The notes under the pieces were generated by a model. It was not told the DNA's origin and searched no databases. It worked only from the letters and a program-made list of their open reading frames with translations. Below, piece by piece: positions 28,701-36,661 of a stretch of 64,000 bases of DNA (position 1 is its first letter; each line of letters starts with the position of its first letter). Source of the DNA: an uncultured Bacteroidales bacterium (lineage in GTDB: Bacteria; Bacteroidota; Bacteroidia; Bacteroidales; UBA11471); NCBI GenBank assembly GCA_947589325.1, contig CANQAM010000001.1:62001-126000 (forward strand), written 5' to 3'. A program made the translations under genes and the position numbers.

Positions 28701-29297
28701 TCGGGCAAGAATGTAAACATTCTCGTTCTCGATACGGAGGTTTACTCCAATACCGGCGGTCAGGCTTCCAAAGCCACCCCGCTCGGCGCTATCGCCAAAT
28801 TTGCTGCTGCCGGCAAACGTGTCCGCAAAAAAGACCTCGGTCTCATCGCATCGACCTACGGTTACGTATATTGCGCACAGGTGGCTATGGGTGCCGATCA
28901 GGCTCAGACCTTGAAAGCCATTCGCGAAGCCGAAGCCTATAACGGTCCTTCGATTGTTATCGCTTATGCACCCTGTATCAACCACGGTCTTAAAAAAGGC
29001 ATGGGTCATGCCCAAGCCGAGGAGGCTGCTGCCGTTGAATGCGGATACTGGCACTTGTGGCGTTACAACCCCGAACTCGAAGCCGAAGGCAAGAATCCTT
29101 TTACGCTCGACAGTAAAGAGCCGCAATGGGATAAGTTCGAGGACTTCCTCAAAGGCGAAGTACGCTACGCATCGGTTATGAAACAATATCCTGCCGAAGC
29201 CGAACAACTCTTCGCTGCCGCCAAGGAGAATGCACAATGGCGTTACAACAACTATAAACGCCTGTCGAAACAGCAATGGGGCGTCGATGCCGAATAA
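25749..29297 (+). CDS. nifJ: pyruvate:ferredoxin (flavodoxin) oxidoreductase
   Basis: 1182 residues, single-chain form. It converts pyruvate, CoA and oxidised ferredoxin to acetyl-CoA, CO2 and reduced ferredoxin, and is central to anaerobic energy metabolism. Domains in order: TPP-binding pyrimidine domain (YPITPSSTMAEYVDEW near residue 25), CoA-binding region, ferredoxin domain with CIQCNKCSYVCP (about 689-700) and CLGCGNCVDVCP (about 744-755) for two 4Fe-4S clusters, then FSGACSGCGETPYVK and the TPP diphosphate domain with GGDGASYDIGFGGLDHV. All motifs are intact. It has its own promoter and terminator. Confidence 0.98.
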   Translation: MSKQKKFITCDGNQAAAHISYMFSEVAAIYPITPSSTMAEYVDEWAAAGRKNIFGETVTVQEMQSEAGAAGAVHGSLQAGALTTTYTASQGLLLMIPNMYKIAGEFLPCVFHVSARTLASHALCIFGDHQDVMSTRQTGFAMLAEGSVQEVMDLAGVAHLSTIKSRVPFVNFFDGFRTSHEIQKIEMLENEDLAPLIDQKALKEFRDRALNPENPVARGMAENPDTFFTHRESCNSFYNAVPGIVEEYMNEISKITGRKYGLFDYYGAADADRVIIAMGSVTEAAREAIDYLAAKGEKVGLVSVHLYRPFSVKHLLAAVPASAKRIAVLDRTKEPGANGEPLYLDVKEAYYDVKNAPMIVGGRYGLGSNDTTPAQILSVYENLALPEPKNHFTLGIIDDVTFTSLPPKEEIAMGGEGMFEAKFYGLGADGTVGANKNSVKIIGDNTDKHCQAYFSYDSKKSGGFTCSHLRFGDSPIRSTYLVNTPNFVACHVQAYLRMYDVTRGLRENGTFLLNTIWSDDELVKNLPNNVKRYFAQKNIKVYYINATQIAQEIGLGNRTNTILQSAFFRITGVIPVDLAIEQMKKFIVKSYGKKGEDVVNKNYAAVDRGGEYKQLAVDPAWANLPDDEQAANNDPAFINEIVRPINAQNGDLLKVSAFKGIEDGTWPQGTAKYEKRGVAAFVPEWTPENCIQCNKCSYVCPHAAIRPFVFDAAEQAGAHFTTIKAVGKMFEGMTFRMQVDVLDCLGCGNCVDVCPGNKQGKALAMKPLEGQLAEAPNWEYCVNNVKSKQHLVDVKANPKNSQFATPLFEFSGACSGCGETPYVKLISQLFGDREMVANATGCSSIYSGSIPSTPYTTNEKGHGPAWANSLFEDFCEFGLGMTLAVEKMRNRIESLMKGAIEAEGTPADVKALFGEWIENRENTEKSVELAAKIRPIVEANADKCEFCKGIAALGKFLVKKSQWIIGGDGASYDIGFGGLDHVLASGKNVNILVLDTEVYSNTGGQASKATPLGAIAKFAAAGKRVRKKDLGLIASTYGYVYCAQVAMGADQAQTLKAIREAEAYNGPSIVIAYAPCINHGLKKGMGHAQAEEAAAVECGYWHLWRYNPELEAEGKNPFTLDSKEPQWDKFEDFLKGEVRYASVMKQYPAEAEQLFAAAKENAQWRYNNYKRLSKQQWGVDAE

Positions 29298-29317
29298 TCG
29301 ACTCTCCTATACATGAA

Positions 29318-29358
29318 AAAAGGGGTCGCGCTTTATAGCGCGACCCCTTTTATTTTTT
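29318..29358 (+). terminator. bidirectional terminator after nifJ
   Basis: Arms AAAAGGGGTCGCGCT (29318-29332) and its complement (29337-29351), flanked by A on the left and a T-rich tract on the right. It serves nifJ and the convergent minus-strand DUF4831-like gene. Confidence 0.93.
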
Positions 29359-29381
29359 ACGGGTGAAGAGATTTTATGAAA

Positions 29382-30488
29382 TCAATTGGCAGGTGGCACC
29401 GGCTTGCCGGTTTGTTCCGTCTTGTCTGTACCTACCGTTGAGACATTCAGCAGTGCGCCCGTCTGCGGGCAGAAGCGCGCTTCCATGCGGTTTTTGCCGG
29501 AGAGGAGGGTGGCGTCGAGACCGTAAACCACGCCGAGTTGGGCGAACGGAAGATTTCCGTTGAAAAGTGTTTTGCCCTTGAACGAAACTTTCACGTCGGC
29601 ATATCCGGGTATGGTGTAAGCAAGCGAACCTTTGCTCGGGGCGATGGTGTGCCCTTTGGCGTTGGTCGGTACGGTGCCCTCCCGTGTCGGCGTTACGGCT
29701 ACATACACTGGTTCGCCCGACAGGTCTTTCGTGCCGACTACTCCGTTGTGCTCCGAGAAGCGGAATGCGATGCGGTTGCCCTGTTCTGCGGTGTCGGGCA
29801 TATATACGACGTGTTTCACCATTGTCTCTTTCTCTGCCGACCCCATGAAAAGTTCTGTCAAAAGAGCTTCCCGACGAGCCATTTCCCGAAGAATGATTTT
29901 CAGCGAAGCGTCCGTCGGCAGCACGTCGGCATTACCGGTAAGCAGGTCGAGCCGGTATTCCCGAATAGCGTAAATCTGTTTGGCTGCCGCCTCCGCCATT
30001 TTGGCGGTGGAGCCCATAAGGAGCATATCTTCCGTATAGAGTTGCGCCAGTTCCTCGTCGGTATGTTTGTGCCCTTTTTTCGGTGCATGGGGGCGTGGGT
30101 CGTTGCATTCCGGTTTCACGTTTATGCCTGCCAGCAGTCCGTCGGGTGTCAGATAAAATGCTGTTTGATTACCCGATTTCAGTTGTATGGCATACTGTTG
30201 TTCGGGGTCGGGTATGCCTTTGGGTACGGCGGTTACTTTGTCTATTGTCCAGACGGTGCGGTTTTGCGTAACTGTCGGCGCGACGCCTAAATATTTTTGG
30301 GCGTATTTGCTGAAAGGTCCCACCTTTTCCACCGAGCGGGTGGTTGTTACTTGCAAGTCGATGGCGGTTGTCGGCAGCGAATACACGATGCCGTAGCCGT
30401 TGAATTTGTTGGCGGTCGTTTTCACGGTTTCCTGCGCCGCAATGTCCAGCGCGAGAAACAATCCGAGTAGGGGTATGATACGTTTCAT
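29382..30488 (-). CDS. DUF4831-like secreted protein
   Basis: 368 residues with a signal peptide (MKRIIPLLGLFLALDIAAQ). The sequence matches, from memory, the DUF4831 family of Bacteroidota (NGYGIVYSLPTTAIDLQVTTTRSVEKVGPFSKYAQKYLG near the start). It has no enzyme motif; its beta-rich pattern and a Cys near the middle (KPECNDPRPHAPKKGHKH) are the main landmarks. The His/Lys-rich segment there is unusual. It starts 9 bases after the end of the NAD(P)H-hydrate enzyme gene, so it is the second gene of a two-gene operon. Function unknown; periplasmic or outer-membrane location likely. Confidence 0.75.
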   Translation of the reverse strand: MKRIIPLLGLFLALDIAAQETVKTTANKFNGYGIVYSLPTTAIDLQVTTTRSVEKVGPFSKYAQKYLGVAPTVTQNRTVWTIDKVTAVPKGIPDPEQQYAIQLKSGNQTAFYLTPDGLLAGINVKPECNDPRPHAPKKGHKHTDEELAQLYTEDMLLMGSTAKMAEAAAKQIYAIREYRLDLLTGNADVLPTDASLKIILREMARREALLTELFMGSAEKETMVKHVVYMPDTAEQGNRIAFRFSEHNGVVGTKDLSGEPVYVAVTPTREGTVPTNAKGHTIAPSKGSLAYTIPGYADVKVSFKGKTLFNGNLPFAQLGVVYGLDATLLSGKNRMEARFCPQTGALLNVSTVGTDKTEQTGKPVPPAN

Positions 30489-30497
30489 ATTTTTGAA

Positions 30498-32018
30498 TTA
30501 TTGATTTCTATATGAATGCAGTTTTGTAAATGCCTGCCCGAGATGGCGGATTATTTCGCCGGCGGTAACGTATTCCTGCGATTCCTCCCGCGCGGCGAGG
30601 TCGCCTGCCATGCCGTGCAGCAGTACCCCTAATGTGGAGGCTTGCAGCGGCGTGTAGTGTTGGGCGAGCAAAGCCCCGATGATTCCGGCGAGGGCGTCGC
30701 CGCTGCCGGCAGTTGCCATGCCGGCGTTTCCCGTGCTGTTGAAATGTACGGAGCCGTCGCCTGCCACGACGGCGGTGTAGGCTCCTTTCAGTACGATGAT
30801 GATATTGTGCCGCAGGCATATATCCCGTGCTTTTTGCAGTCGCTCGTATTGTGTCGCGCTTTCACCGAAAAGACGGTCGAACTCCCGATGATGCGGCGTG
30901 AGTATCGTTTGCGGGGCGAGCTGCCCGAACAAGACGGGGCTTTCGCTCAACAGGTTCAGCGCATCGGCGTCGAGCACCGTCGGGCACGAGAGGCGCGGCA
31001 GCAGTTGCGAGAGGGCGTATCGCGTGTCGTCGTGGCGGCCGATGCCGGGACCGATGACGGCGGCATCGTACCGGCGCGTTGTCGGTACATCGCTTATGTG
31101 GTTGGCATGCCGGTCGGCGGAAAAGAGCGCTTCGGGCAGGGCGGTCTGTATGATTGTTTCACCGCAGGCGGGAGTGTGCAGGCTTACCAGCCCCGCGCCG
31201 CTGTGCAGGGCTGCGCGGGCGGCGATTACCGCTGCGCCCATCATGCCGCGGCTACCGGCTGCGACGAGCAGATGTCCGTAGTCGTATTTGTCGGAGAAGC
31301 GCGGGCGCAGCTTCAATTCGCCGGCCGCTTCTTCGGGCAGGGTATAGTGATAGGGAGTTTCTTTTTCCCGTATGAAGTCGGGGTGCAGCCCGATGTCGAG
31401 AATTTCCCATTCACCGCCCAGCGGTGATTCCTCCGCCGTGAAAAACGACAGTTTGGGAAATTGCAGTGTGAGCGTGAGGGCGGGGTGTATCATGTTCTGC
31501 CGCCGGTACTCGCCGTTGTCTTCGCCTGCCATGCCCGACGGAATATCGATGGAGACTATTGTTGCGCCCGAGGCGTTGAGGTATTGCACCAATGCGGCGT
31601 AGGCTTTTTCGAGGGGGCGGTTCAGTCCCGAGCCGAACAGCCCGTCGATGACGAGCATGTCGGGCGACAGGCGGGGCGGCGTAAATTCCTCGACGATTTC
31701 GTGCACCGTTGCGCCCGTAGCTTTCAACCGTTCGAGGTTGGCTTCGCAGTCGGGCGACAGCCGCCGGTGTGGATTGAAAAGATAGGTTTCGATCGCATAG
31801 CCTTTTTCGTCCAACAGACGCGCTGCCGCCAAAGCGTCGCCGCCGTTGTTGCCCGTACCGGCAAATACCGCGATGCGGCGTTCGTTTCCCCAGCGGGCGG
31901 CAATGGCATTGGCAACGGCAGTTGCCGCGCGCTCCATCAAATCGACCGACACAATAGGTTCGTTCTCTATCGTGTAGCGGTCTATCTCTTTGATAATGTC
32001 GGTCGTAAATATTTTCAT
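30498..32018 (-). CDS. nnr: bifunctional NAD(P)H-hydrate epimerase / ADP-dependent NAD(P)H-hydrate dehydratase
   Basis: 506 residues. It repairs the hydrated, inactive forms of NADH and NADPH. The N-terminal YjeF epimerase domain (about 1-215) has FAGTGNNGGDALAAARLL. The C-terminal dehydratase domain (about 225-500), of the ribokinase-like fold, has VAAGSRGMMGAAVIAARAAL, GPGIGRHDDTRYAL, LDADALNLL, LTPHHREFDRL and the active-site region GNAGMATAGSGDALAG. It is the first gene of a minus-strand operon with the DUF4831-like gene. Confidence 0.96.
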   Translation of the reverse strand: MKIFTTDIIKEIDRYTIENEPIVSVDLMERAATAVANAIAARWGNERRIAVFAGTGNNGGDALAAARLLDEKGYAIETYLFNPHRRLSPDCEANLERLKATGATVHEIVEEFTPPRLSPDMLVIDGLFGSGLNRPLEKAYAALVQYLNASGATIVSIDIPSGMAGEDNGEYRRQNMIHPALTLTLQFPKLSFFTAEESPLGGEWEILDIGLHPDFIREKETPYHYTLPEEAAGELKLRPRFSDKYDYGHLLVAAGSRGMMGAAVIAARAALHSGAGLVSLHTPACGETIIQTALPEALFSADRHANHISDVPTTRRYDAAVIGPGIGRHDDTRYALSQLLPRLSCPTVLDADALNLLSESPVLFGQLAPQTILTPHHREFDRLFGESATQYERLQKARDICLRHNIIIVLKGAYTAVVAGDGSVHFNSTGNAGMATAGSGDALAGIIGALLAQHYTPLQASTLGVLLHGMAGDLAAREESQEYVTAGEIIRHLGQAFTKLHSYRNQ

Positions 32019-32056
32019 ACCGAAATTTTCTGTCGTTGAAACGAGGTATCGACAAA

Positions 32057-32064
32057 CAAAGATA
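32057..32064 (-). promoter_or_regulatory. -7 promoter box for nnr
   Basis: Reads TATCTTTG on the minus strand, 38 bases before the nnr start; the -33 element is unclear. Confidence 0.6.
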
Positions 32065-32081
32065 AAAGATTTTTTTGAAAA

Positions 32082-32111
32082 GACGGAACAGGTGTGTAGA
32101 AATATTCCGTC
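32082..32111. repeat. inverted repeat between the divergent nnr and hpt genes
   Basis: GACGGAA (32082-32088) and TTCCGTC (32105-32111) with 16 bases between them, just upstream of the nnr -7 box. It may be an operator or a weak hairpin. Confidence 0.4.
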
Positions 32112-32181
32112 ATTTTGTCGGGAAAACGAAAGTGGATTGGTATAAATGTTTTGAAAACTTGTCTTTTTCGGTTGAAATGAT

Positions 32182-32189
32182 TACTTTTG
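32182..32189 (+). promoter_or_regulatory. -7 promoter box for hpt
   Basis: TACTTTTG fits TAnnTTTG, 23 bases before the hpt ATG. The -33 element is a partial match (CTTG at 20 bases). Confidence 0.55.
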
Positions 32190-32212
32190 CATCGGTTTTC
32201 AGTGTAAGAAAG

Positions 32213-32749
32213 ATGGATAAGGTCTGTATCGGAGACAAGCGGTTTCGCCTCTACATTCCGCAGGAGAAAATTGCGGAGAAAGTAGGGGAGCTGGCTCGCC
32301 GCATGGCTGCCGATATGTCCGGAAAAAATCCCCTTTTCGTCGTGTTGTTGAACGGTGCGTTCGTCTTCGCTGCCGACTTGCTGCGGGCGATGGACTTTCC
32401 GTGCGAAGTCGAGTTTATGCGCGTGCGTTCCTACGACGGTACGGCATCGACCGGCAGTGTGGAGGTGATACAGGATATACGGGTCGATATACAAGACCGC
32501 ACGGTGGTGCTTATCGAGGACATCGTCGATACGGGTACGACCATGCACTTCTTGTTGCAGCGGCTGCGCGAGCGCCGTCCGCAGAGCATAAAAATCGCCG
32601 CGCTGCTTTTCAAGCCCGAATCGCTGCGTTACGATTTCACCGTCGATTATGCGGCATTCCGCATTCCCCGCGATTTTATTGTCGGTTACGGTCTCGATTA
32701 CAACGAGCAGGGGCGCAACCTGAAAGATATATATGTTATAGACGATTGA
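32213..32749 (+). CDS. hpt: hypoxanthine (guanine) phosphoribosyltransferase
   Basis: 178 residues from ATG 32213; the longer open frame covers the promoter. It salvages hypoxanthine and guanine to IMP and GMP with PRPP. The PRPP-binding motif VVLIEDIVDTGTTM is near residues 99-112; other landmarks are PLFVVLLNGAFVFAADLLRA, the flexible loop VRSYDGTASTG, and the late FIVGYGLDYNEQGRNL, which is diagnostic. It precedes adk by 39 bases, forming a nucleotide-salvage pair. Confidence 0.96.
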   Translation: MDKVCIGDKRFRLYIPQEKIAEKVGELARRMAADMSGKNPLFVVLLNGAFVFAADLLRAMDFPCEVEFMRVRSYDGTASTGSVEVIQDIRVDIQDRTVVLIEDIVDTGTTMHFLLQRLRERRPQSIKIAALLFKPESLRYDFTVDYAAFRIPRDFIVGYGLDYNEQGRNLKDIYVIDD

Positions 32750-32788
32750 TTTTCAAAAGAAGAATCGGTAAAAAAGAATAGGTAAATT

Positions 32789-33364
32789 ATGTTGAATGTC
32801 GTTATTTTCGGTGCTCCGGGTTCCGGAAAAGGGACGCAGAGCGAAAAAATCGTGGAGAAATACGGTCTTTACCATATCTCTACGGGTGAACTCCTGCGCA
32901 AGGAGATAGAGGCGGGCAGCGAGTTGGGAAAAGTAGCCGACGGCTATATCTCCAAAGGACAGCTTTTGCCCGATGCCATTATCATAAAAATGCTTGCCAA
33001 TCTGCTGGATACGATACCCGAAACACGCAACGGTGTGATTTTCGACGGATTCCCGCGCACGATACCGCAAGCCGAAGCGTTGGACACGCTGCTGTCGGAG
33101 CGAGGTACGGCGGTGTCGGCGGTTATCGGGTTGGAAGTGGAAGAACCCGAGTTAATCGACCGTCTGCTCAAACGCGGACAGGTGTCCGGCCGCTCCGACG
33201 ACAACCTCGAAACCATAAAGAAGCGTCTCGACGTATATCACTCCCAGACAACCCTTTTGCAGAATTTTTACAAGGAGAGCGGCAGATACCGCGCCATCAA
33301 AGGCACCGGCGCCGTCGATGCCATTTTCGAGGCGATAGCGCACGAACTTTCCGTCTGTCTCTAA
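32789..33364 (+). CDS. adk: adenylate kinase
   Basis: 191 residues, the short form without the zinc LID insertion. It interconverts ATP + AMP and two ADP. P-loop [10 protein letters not shown] at residues 7-16, [12 protein letters not shown] in the AMP-binding region, [14 protein letters not shown], and [11 protein letters not shown] in the LID. Located between hpt and obgE. Confidence 0.97.
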   Translation: MLNVVIFGAPGSGKGTQSEKIVEKYGLYHISTGELLRKEIEAGSELGKVADGYISKGQLLPDAIIIKMLANLLDTIPETRNGVIFDGFPRTIPQAEALDTLLSERGTAVSAVIGLEVEEPELIDRLLKRGQVSGRSDDNLETIKKRLDVYHSQTTLLQNFYKESGRYRAIKGTGAVDAIFEAIAHELSVCL

Positions 33365-33392
33365 CCGTTTTTTTCTGCTTTCTCTCTCCGGA

Positions 33393-33424
33393 TTTGCCCG
33401 TGTCGCGGCAAACCCTTATCTTTG
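33393..33424 (+). promoter_or_regulatory. consensus promoter of obgE
   Basis: TTTG (33393-33396), 20 bases, TATCTTTG (33417-33424), 20 bases before the start codon. Confidence 0.8.
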
Positions 33425-33444
33425 TTGCCACGAATTTCAATGAT

Positions 33445-34554
33445 ATGGCAGAGTCGAATTTTGTCGATTACGTAAAAATATACTGCCGCTCCGGTAAAGG
33501 CGGTGCTGGCTCGGCGCACCTGCATCGAGCGAAATACACGCCGAAAGGCGGGCCCGACGGCGGCGACGGCGGGCGCGGCGGACACATCATCTTGCGGGCG
33601 AACCGCAACTATTGGACGCTGCTGCACCTGCGCTACGAACGCCACGTGTACGCCGGAAACGGCGAGTCGGGCACGGCGAACCGCAGCACCGGCAAGGACG
33701 GTGAAGACCGCGTGATCGAAGTGCCCTGCGGAACGGTCGTTTTCGACGCCGAAACGGGCGAATACCTCTGCGAACTGACCGACGACGGACAGGAAATCGT
33801 ATTGCTGAAAGGCGGTCGGGGCGGATTGGGCAACTGGCATTTCCGCAGCGCCACCAACCAGACGCCGCGTTATGCGCAGCCCGGCGAGCCTTCTATCGAG
33901 CGGGCAGTCGTTTTGGAATTGAAACTCTTGGCCGATGTCGGGCTGGTGGGATTCCCCAACGCCGGCAAGTCCACCCTGCTGGCTGCCGTTTCGGCGGCGA
34001 AGCCCAAAATTGCCGATTACCCCTTTACCACGATGGAACCCAATCTGGGCATCGTTTCCTATCGCGAAAACCGCTCGTTCGTCATGGCGGATATTCCCGG
34101 CATCATCGAGGGGGCGAGCGAGGGCAAAGGCTTGGGTTTGCGTTTCCTCCGCCACATCGAGCGCAACGCCGTGCTGCTTTTCATGGTGCCCGCCGACGCC
34201 GACGACATACGCCGCGAGTACGAAATACTTTTGGGCGAATTGACCGCCTACAACCCCGACCTGCTCGACAAGCAACGCATACTGGCGGTTTCCAAGTGCG
34301 ATATGCTCGACGATGAATTGCTTGCCGCCCTCCGGCAGAAAGTGCCCTCCGATGTGCCTGTCGTCTATATATCGTCGGTTACGGGGCAGGGCATTGCCGA
34401 ATTGAAAGATTGTTTGTGGAAGGCTATCGACAGCGATGCCGTCCGCGCGGCGACACCCGTGCATCGCAACCTCGATGTCGCGCACATGGAGGACGATGAC
34501 GACGATGATGAAGCGAATTACGATGAATACGATTGGGACGACGATAACGCCTGA
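33445..34554 (+). CDS. obgE: Obg-family ribosome-associated GTPase
   Basis: 369 residues from ATG 33445. Obg binds the 50S subunit in its late assembly and responds to ppGpp. The glycine-rich Obg fold is at residues 1-158 ([26 protein letters not shown]). The GTPase part has G1 [10 protein letters not shown]3 DIPGIIEGA and a G4 of the form SKCD. The tail is very acidic ([21 protein letters not shown]), replacing the OCT domain of Firmicutes forms. The last 32 bases overlap the start chosen for pgeF. Confidence 0.97.
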   Translation: MAESNFVDYVKIYCRSGKGGAGSAHLHRAKYTPKGGPDGGDGGRGGHIILRANRNYWTLLHLRYERHVYAGNGESGTANRSTGKDGEDRVIEVPCGTVVFDAETGEYLCELTDDGQEIVLLKGGRGGLGNWHFRSATNQTPRYAQPGEPSIERAVVLELKLLADVGLVGFPNAGKSTLLAAVSAAKPKIADYPFTTMEPNLGIVSYRENRSFVMADIPGIIEGASEGKGLGLRFLRHIERNAVLLFMVPADADDIRREYEILLGELTAYNPDLLDKQRILAVSKCDMLDDELLAALRQKVPSDVPVVYISSVTGQGIAELKDCLWKAIDSDAVRAATPVHRNLDVAHMEDDDDDDEANYDEYDWDDDNA

Positions 34555-35380
34555 AATCGTGCTGCGCCGTCTGGCGCCGGAGATAGAAGTTTGCACTTTC
34601 CGCACCTTCGATGCTTTCGAGCGATTGACCCACTTCGTTACGACACGGGGGCGGGTCGAGCCTGCCAACCCTTTTTCCACCTTTAACTTGGGCCGCCATT
34701 CCGGCGAAGACTTGTCGGCTGTTTTGGCGCGGCGGGCGCGCTTGTGCGAAGCCCTTGCCATTCCGCCCGAGCGCTTGGTGCAGCCCCGACAGGTACACGG
34801 CAATGAGGTGCGAATCATTACTCCCGAATATTTTACATGGAACACCGCGCAACAGGGCGAATACCTGTCGCAAGCCGATGCCCTCGTTACCGGCATGACG
34901 GACGTGTGCGTCGCCATATCCACCGCCGACTGCGTGCCGCTGCTCTATTACGATGCGCGGCGCCGCGTGGTGGCTGCCGCCCATGCCGGTTGGCGCGGTA
35001 CGGTGGGACGCATCGCCTCCCGCACCGTCGGCGCGATGCAAGCCGCCTGCGGCTGCGACCCTTCCGACATCTATGCGGCGATAGGTCCCTCTATCGGCGA
35101 ATCAGCTTTCGAGGTGGGCGACGAGGTGACCGCCGATTTTGCCGCTGCCTATCCCGATTACCGAGATACGGTTATTACGCCTCGACAAGGTGCTGCCAAT
35201 CGGCACCACGTTGATTTGTGGGCTGCCAACCGCCTCGATTTGCTCTCGGCAGGCGTGCTGCCCGAACATATCGTTACGGCGGGCATCTGCACCTGCCACC
35301 GCAACGACCTCTTTTTCTCCTCGCGCCGTGCCGGTGGAAAACTGTTCGGACGCTTCGTTTCCGGCATTCTCCTGCGTTGA
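34523..35380 (+). CDS. pgeF: PgeF/YfiH (laccase-domain) purine nucleoside phosphorylase-like protein
   Basis: 285 residues from ATG 34523; other in-frame ATGs lie just upstream (34505, 34508), all inside the end of obgE. The family is a zinc enzyme with purine nucleoside phosphorylase/adenosine deaminase activity; in E. coli it corrects misincorporated L-serine in peptidoglycan precursors. Landmarks are [61 protein letters not shown] and the late [16 protein letters not shown], which hold the His and Cys zinc ligands. It is coupled to obgE by overlap. Confidence 0.93.
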   Translation: MNTIGTTITPEIVLRRLAPEIEVCTFRTFDAFERLTHFVTTRGRVEPANPFSTFNLGRHSGEDLSAVLARRARLCEALAIPPERLVQPRQVHGNEVRIITPEYFTWNTAQQGEYLSQADALVTGMTDVCVAISTADCVPLLYYDARRRVVAAAHAGWRGTVGRIASRTVGAMQAACGCDPSDIYAAIGPSIGESAFEVGDEVTADFAAAYPDYRDTVITPRQGAANRHHVDLWAANRLDLLSAGVLPEHIVTAGICTCHRNDLFFSSRRAGGKLFGRFVSGILLR

Positions 35381-35391
35381 AACAATTATAA

Positions 35392-35422
35392 AAAATAGCC
35401 ACCCGACCGTCGGTCGGGTGGC
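35392..35422 (-). terminator. terminator hairpin, repeat-copy 1 (35398-35422), for the minus-strand secreted protein gene
   Basis: Arms GCCACCCGACC and GGTCGGGTGGC with a 3-base loop. The A-run on the left (35390-35395) becomes a U-run on the minus strand, so the hairpin ends the gene at 35466. The same 25-base hairpin recurs at 38148-38172. Confidence 0.88.
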
Positions 35423-35465
35423 TTCTGAAAAAAGCATCGATTAAGGAAATATCCCCGTATACTTT

Positions 35466-36458
35466 TTATTTGACGATGATTTTGCCGTTATCCACCTGCT
35501 TGCCGTTTTCGGTGAGGGTGAATATGTAGGTGCCAGCATGAAAGCGGCGTGCGCTTACGGTAATGCGGGAGGCATCGGGTGCGACAGTACGCTGTTCCAC
35601 CGTGCGGCCGGAAGCGTCGCTTACCGAGAGGGTGCGTACGGTATTGTCGGCAGACGGCTCGAACTCGATGGTGATTTCATCGGAAGGACGGGCGAGAGTG
35701 GGAAACATCTTCATACCGGCAGGCATGGCGATTTCCTGCAACGAACTGCTCTCTTTGTCGATGCGGTAGAGAATGTATTTATCAGGGCTTTCAAACTGTA
35801 TATAGTTCTTTCCATTGTATGTGTAAATCCAGCCATCACCGTAGGTGGATAAGGGTATGGATGACAGTACCTTTCCGTCTTCGGAAACGATTTCGATAGC
35901 CGTAGTTTCTACGCTGTAACGAGTTTCTTTACGTATACTGTCATTGTTGGAGCCTTGCGTTTCTATTATTTCATGTTTTGCTACAAGAAATTCATATTTG
36001 TCGTCATCGTTGAAAAGTGTTTGAGTCAAACCAATATAATATTCCTCTGTTGGACTGTCCGAATCGCCATTTGTGTAATTGAGCAACAATAATTCTTTGC
36101 TTGGAACGTACCATACCGATTGTTGCTCTTGTTTCCACTCTTCGCTTCCCGGAATTCGGGTTTCCACCAAAGTATAAGATTTGAGTATTTCGGGAGAGTA
36201 GGTAAATTCATGCGCTACATTGAAATCTTTATCGAAAATCGTAAACGGGTAGTTTGCCGATTGTATTTCTGCCGATCCGTAGCCTGCTTCATTGTCGGGA
36301 TAGATATAGGCTGTTGATTGATTGGCGGAAGTAAACATTTTGGGAATAAAATATACCCAATACGATGTCTCATCTACCGGTGTAATTGTGAGATTCTGCG
36401 CCGAAACGACAGCCATGCCGCCCAAAAGCAGGGCGACGGAAAATAAAATCTTTTTCAT
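35466..36458 (-). CDS. secreted protein with a type IX sorting-like C-terminus, function unknown
   Basis: 330 residues with a signal peptide (MKKILFSVALLLGGMAVVSAQ). The central region (about 30-250) is rich in Tyr, Glu and Ser and contains a beta-type pattern with no recognised domain. The last 75 residues look like a type A sorting domain: VRTLSVSDASGRTVEQ followed by RFHAGTYIFTLTENGKQVDNGKIIVK, ending in a Lys. If real, the protein would be exported by the type IX system and anchored at the surface. It is a single gene between two terminators. Confidence 0.72.
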   Translation of the reverse strand: MKKILFSVALLLGGMAVVSAQNLTITPVDETSYWVYFIPKMFTSANQSTAYIYPDNEAGYGSAEIQSANYPFTIFDKDFNVAHEFTYSPEILKSYTLVETRIPGSEEWKQEQQSVWYVPSKELLLLNYTNGDSDSPTEEYYIGLTQTLFNDDDKYEFLVAKHEIIETQGSNNDSIRKETRYSVETTAIEIVSEDGKVLSSIPLSTYGDGWIYTYNGKNYIQFESPDKYILYRIDKESSSLQEIAMPAGMKMFPTLARPSDEITIEFEPSADNTVRTLSVSDASGRTVEQRTVAPDASRITVSARRFHAGTYIFTLTENGKQVDNGKIIVK

Positions 36459-36527
36459 GTTGTTTCTTATTAAATTGGTATATATAAATATTGTATATCC
36501 GAAATTTTTGTATTATTTTTGCGCTTG

Positions 36528-36559
36528 CAAAGTTTCGAATTAATTTTCAATTATCCAAA
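36528..36559 (-). promoter_or_regulatory. possible promoter of the secreted protein gene at 35466
   Basis: On the minus strand: TTTG (36559-36556), 20 bases, AAACTTTG (36535-36528), one mismatch to TAnnTTTG in the first position. The ATG is 70 bases downstream. Confidence 0.4.
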
Positions 36560-36661
36560 TTTTTTGAAGAAAATTTGAGGAAAAAAGAAAAATAAAACCG
36601 ATTTTTTAGTTCGCTTCCCGAATGCCATGCATACGAATCGCCGTGCGGACGGCGTTTTGCC

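Noticed and set aside
25734..29276. 1180-codon open frame antisense to nifJ
   Set aside because: It lies entirely opposite an intact nifJ with all cofactor motifs; its translation has no family pattern. Long antisense frames are an artefact of codon bias in this DNA.
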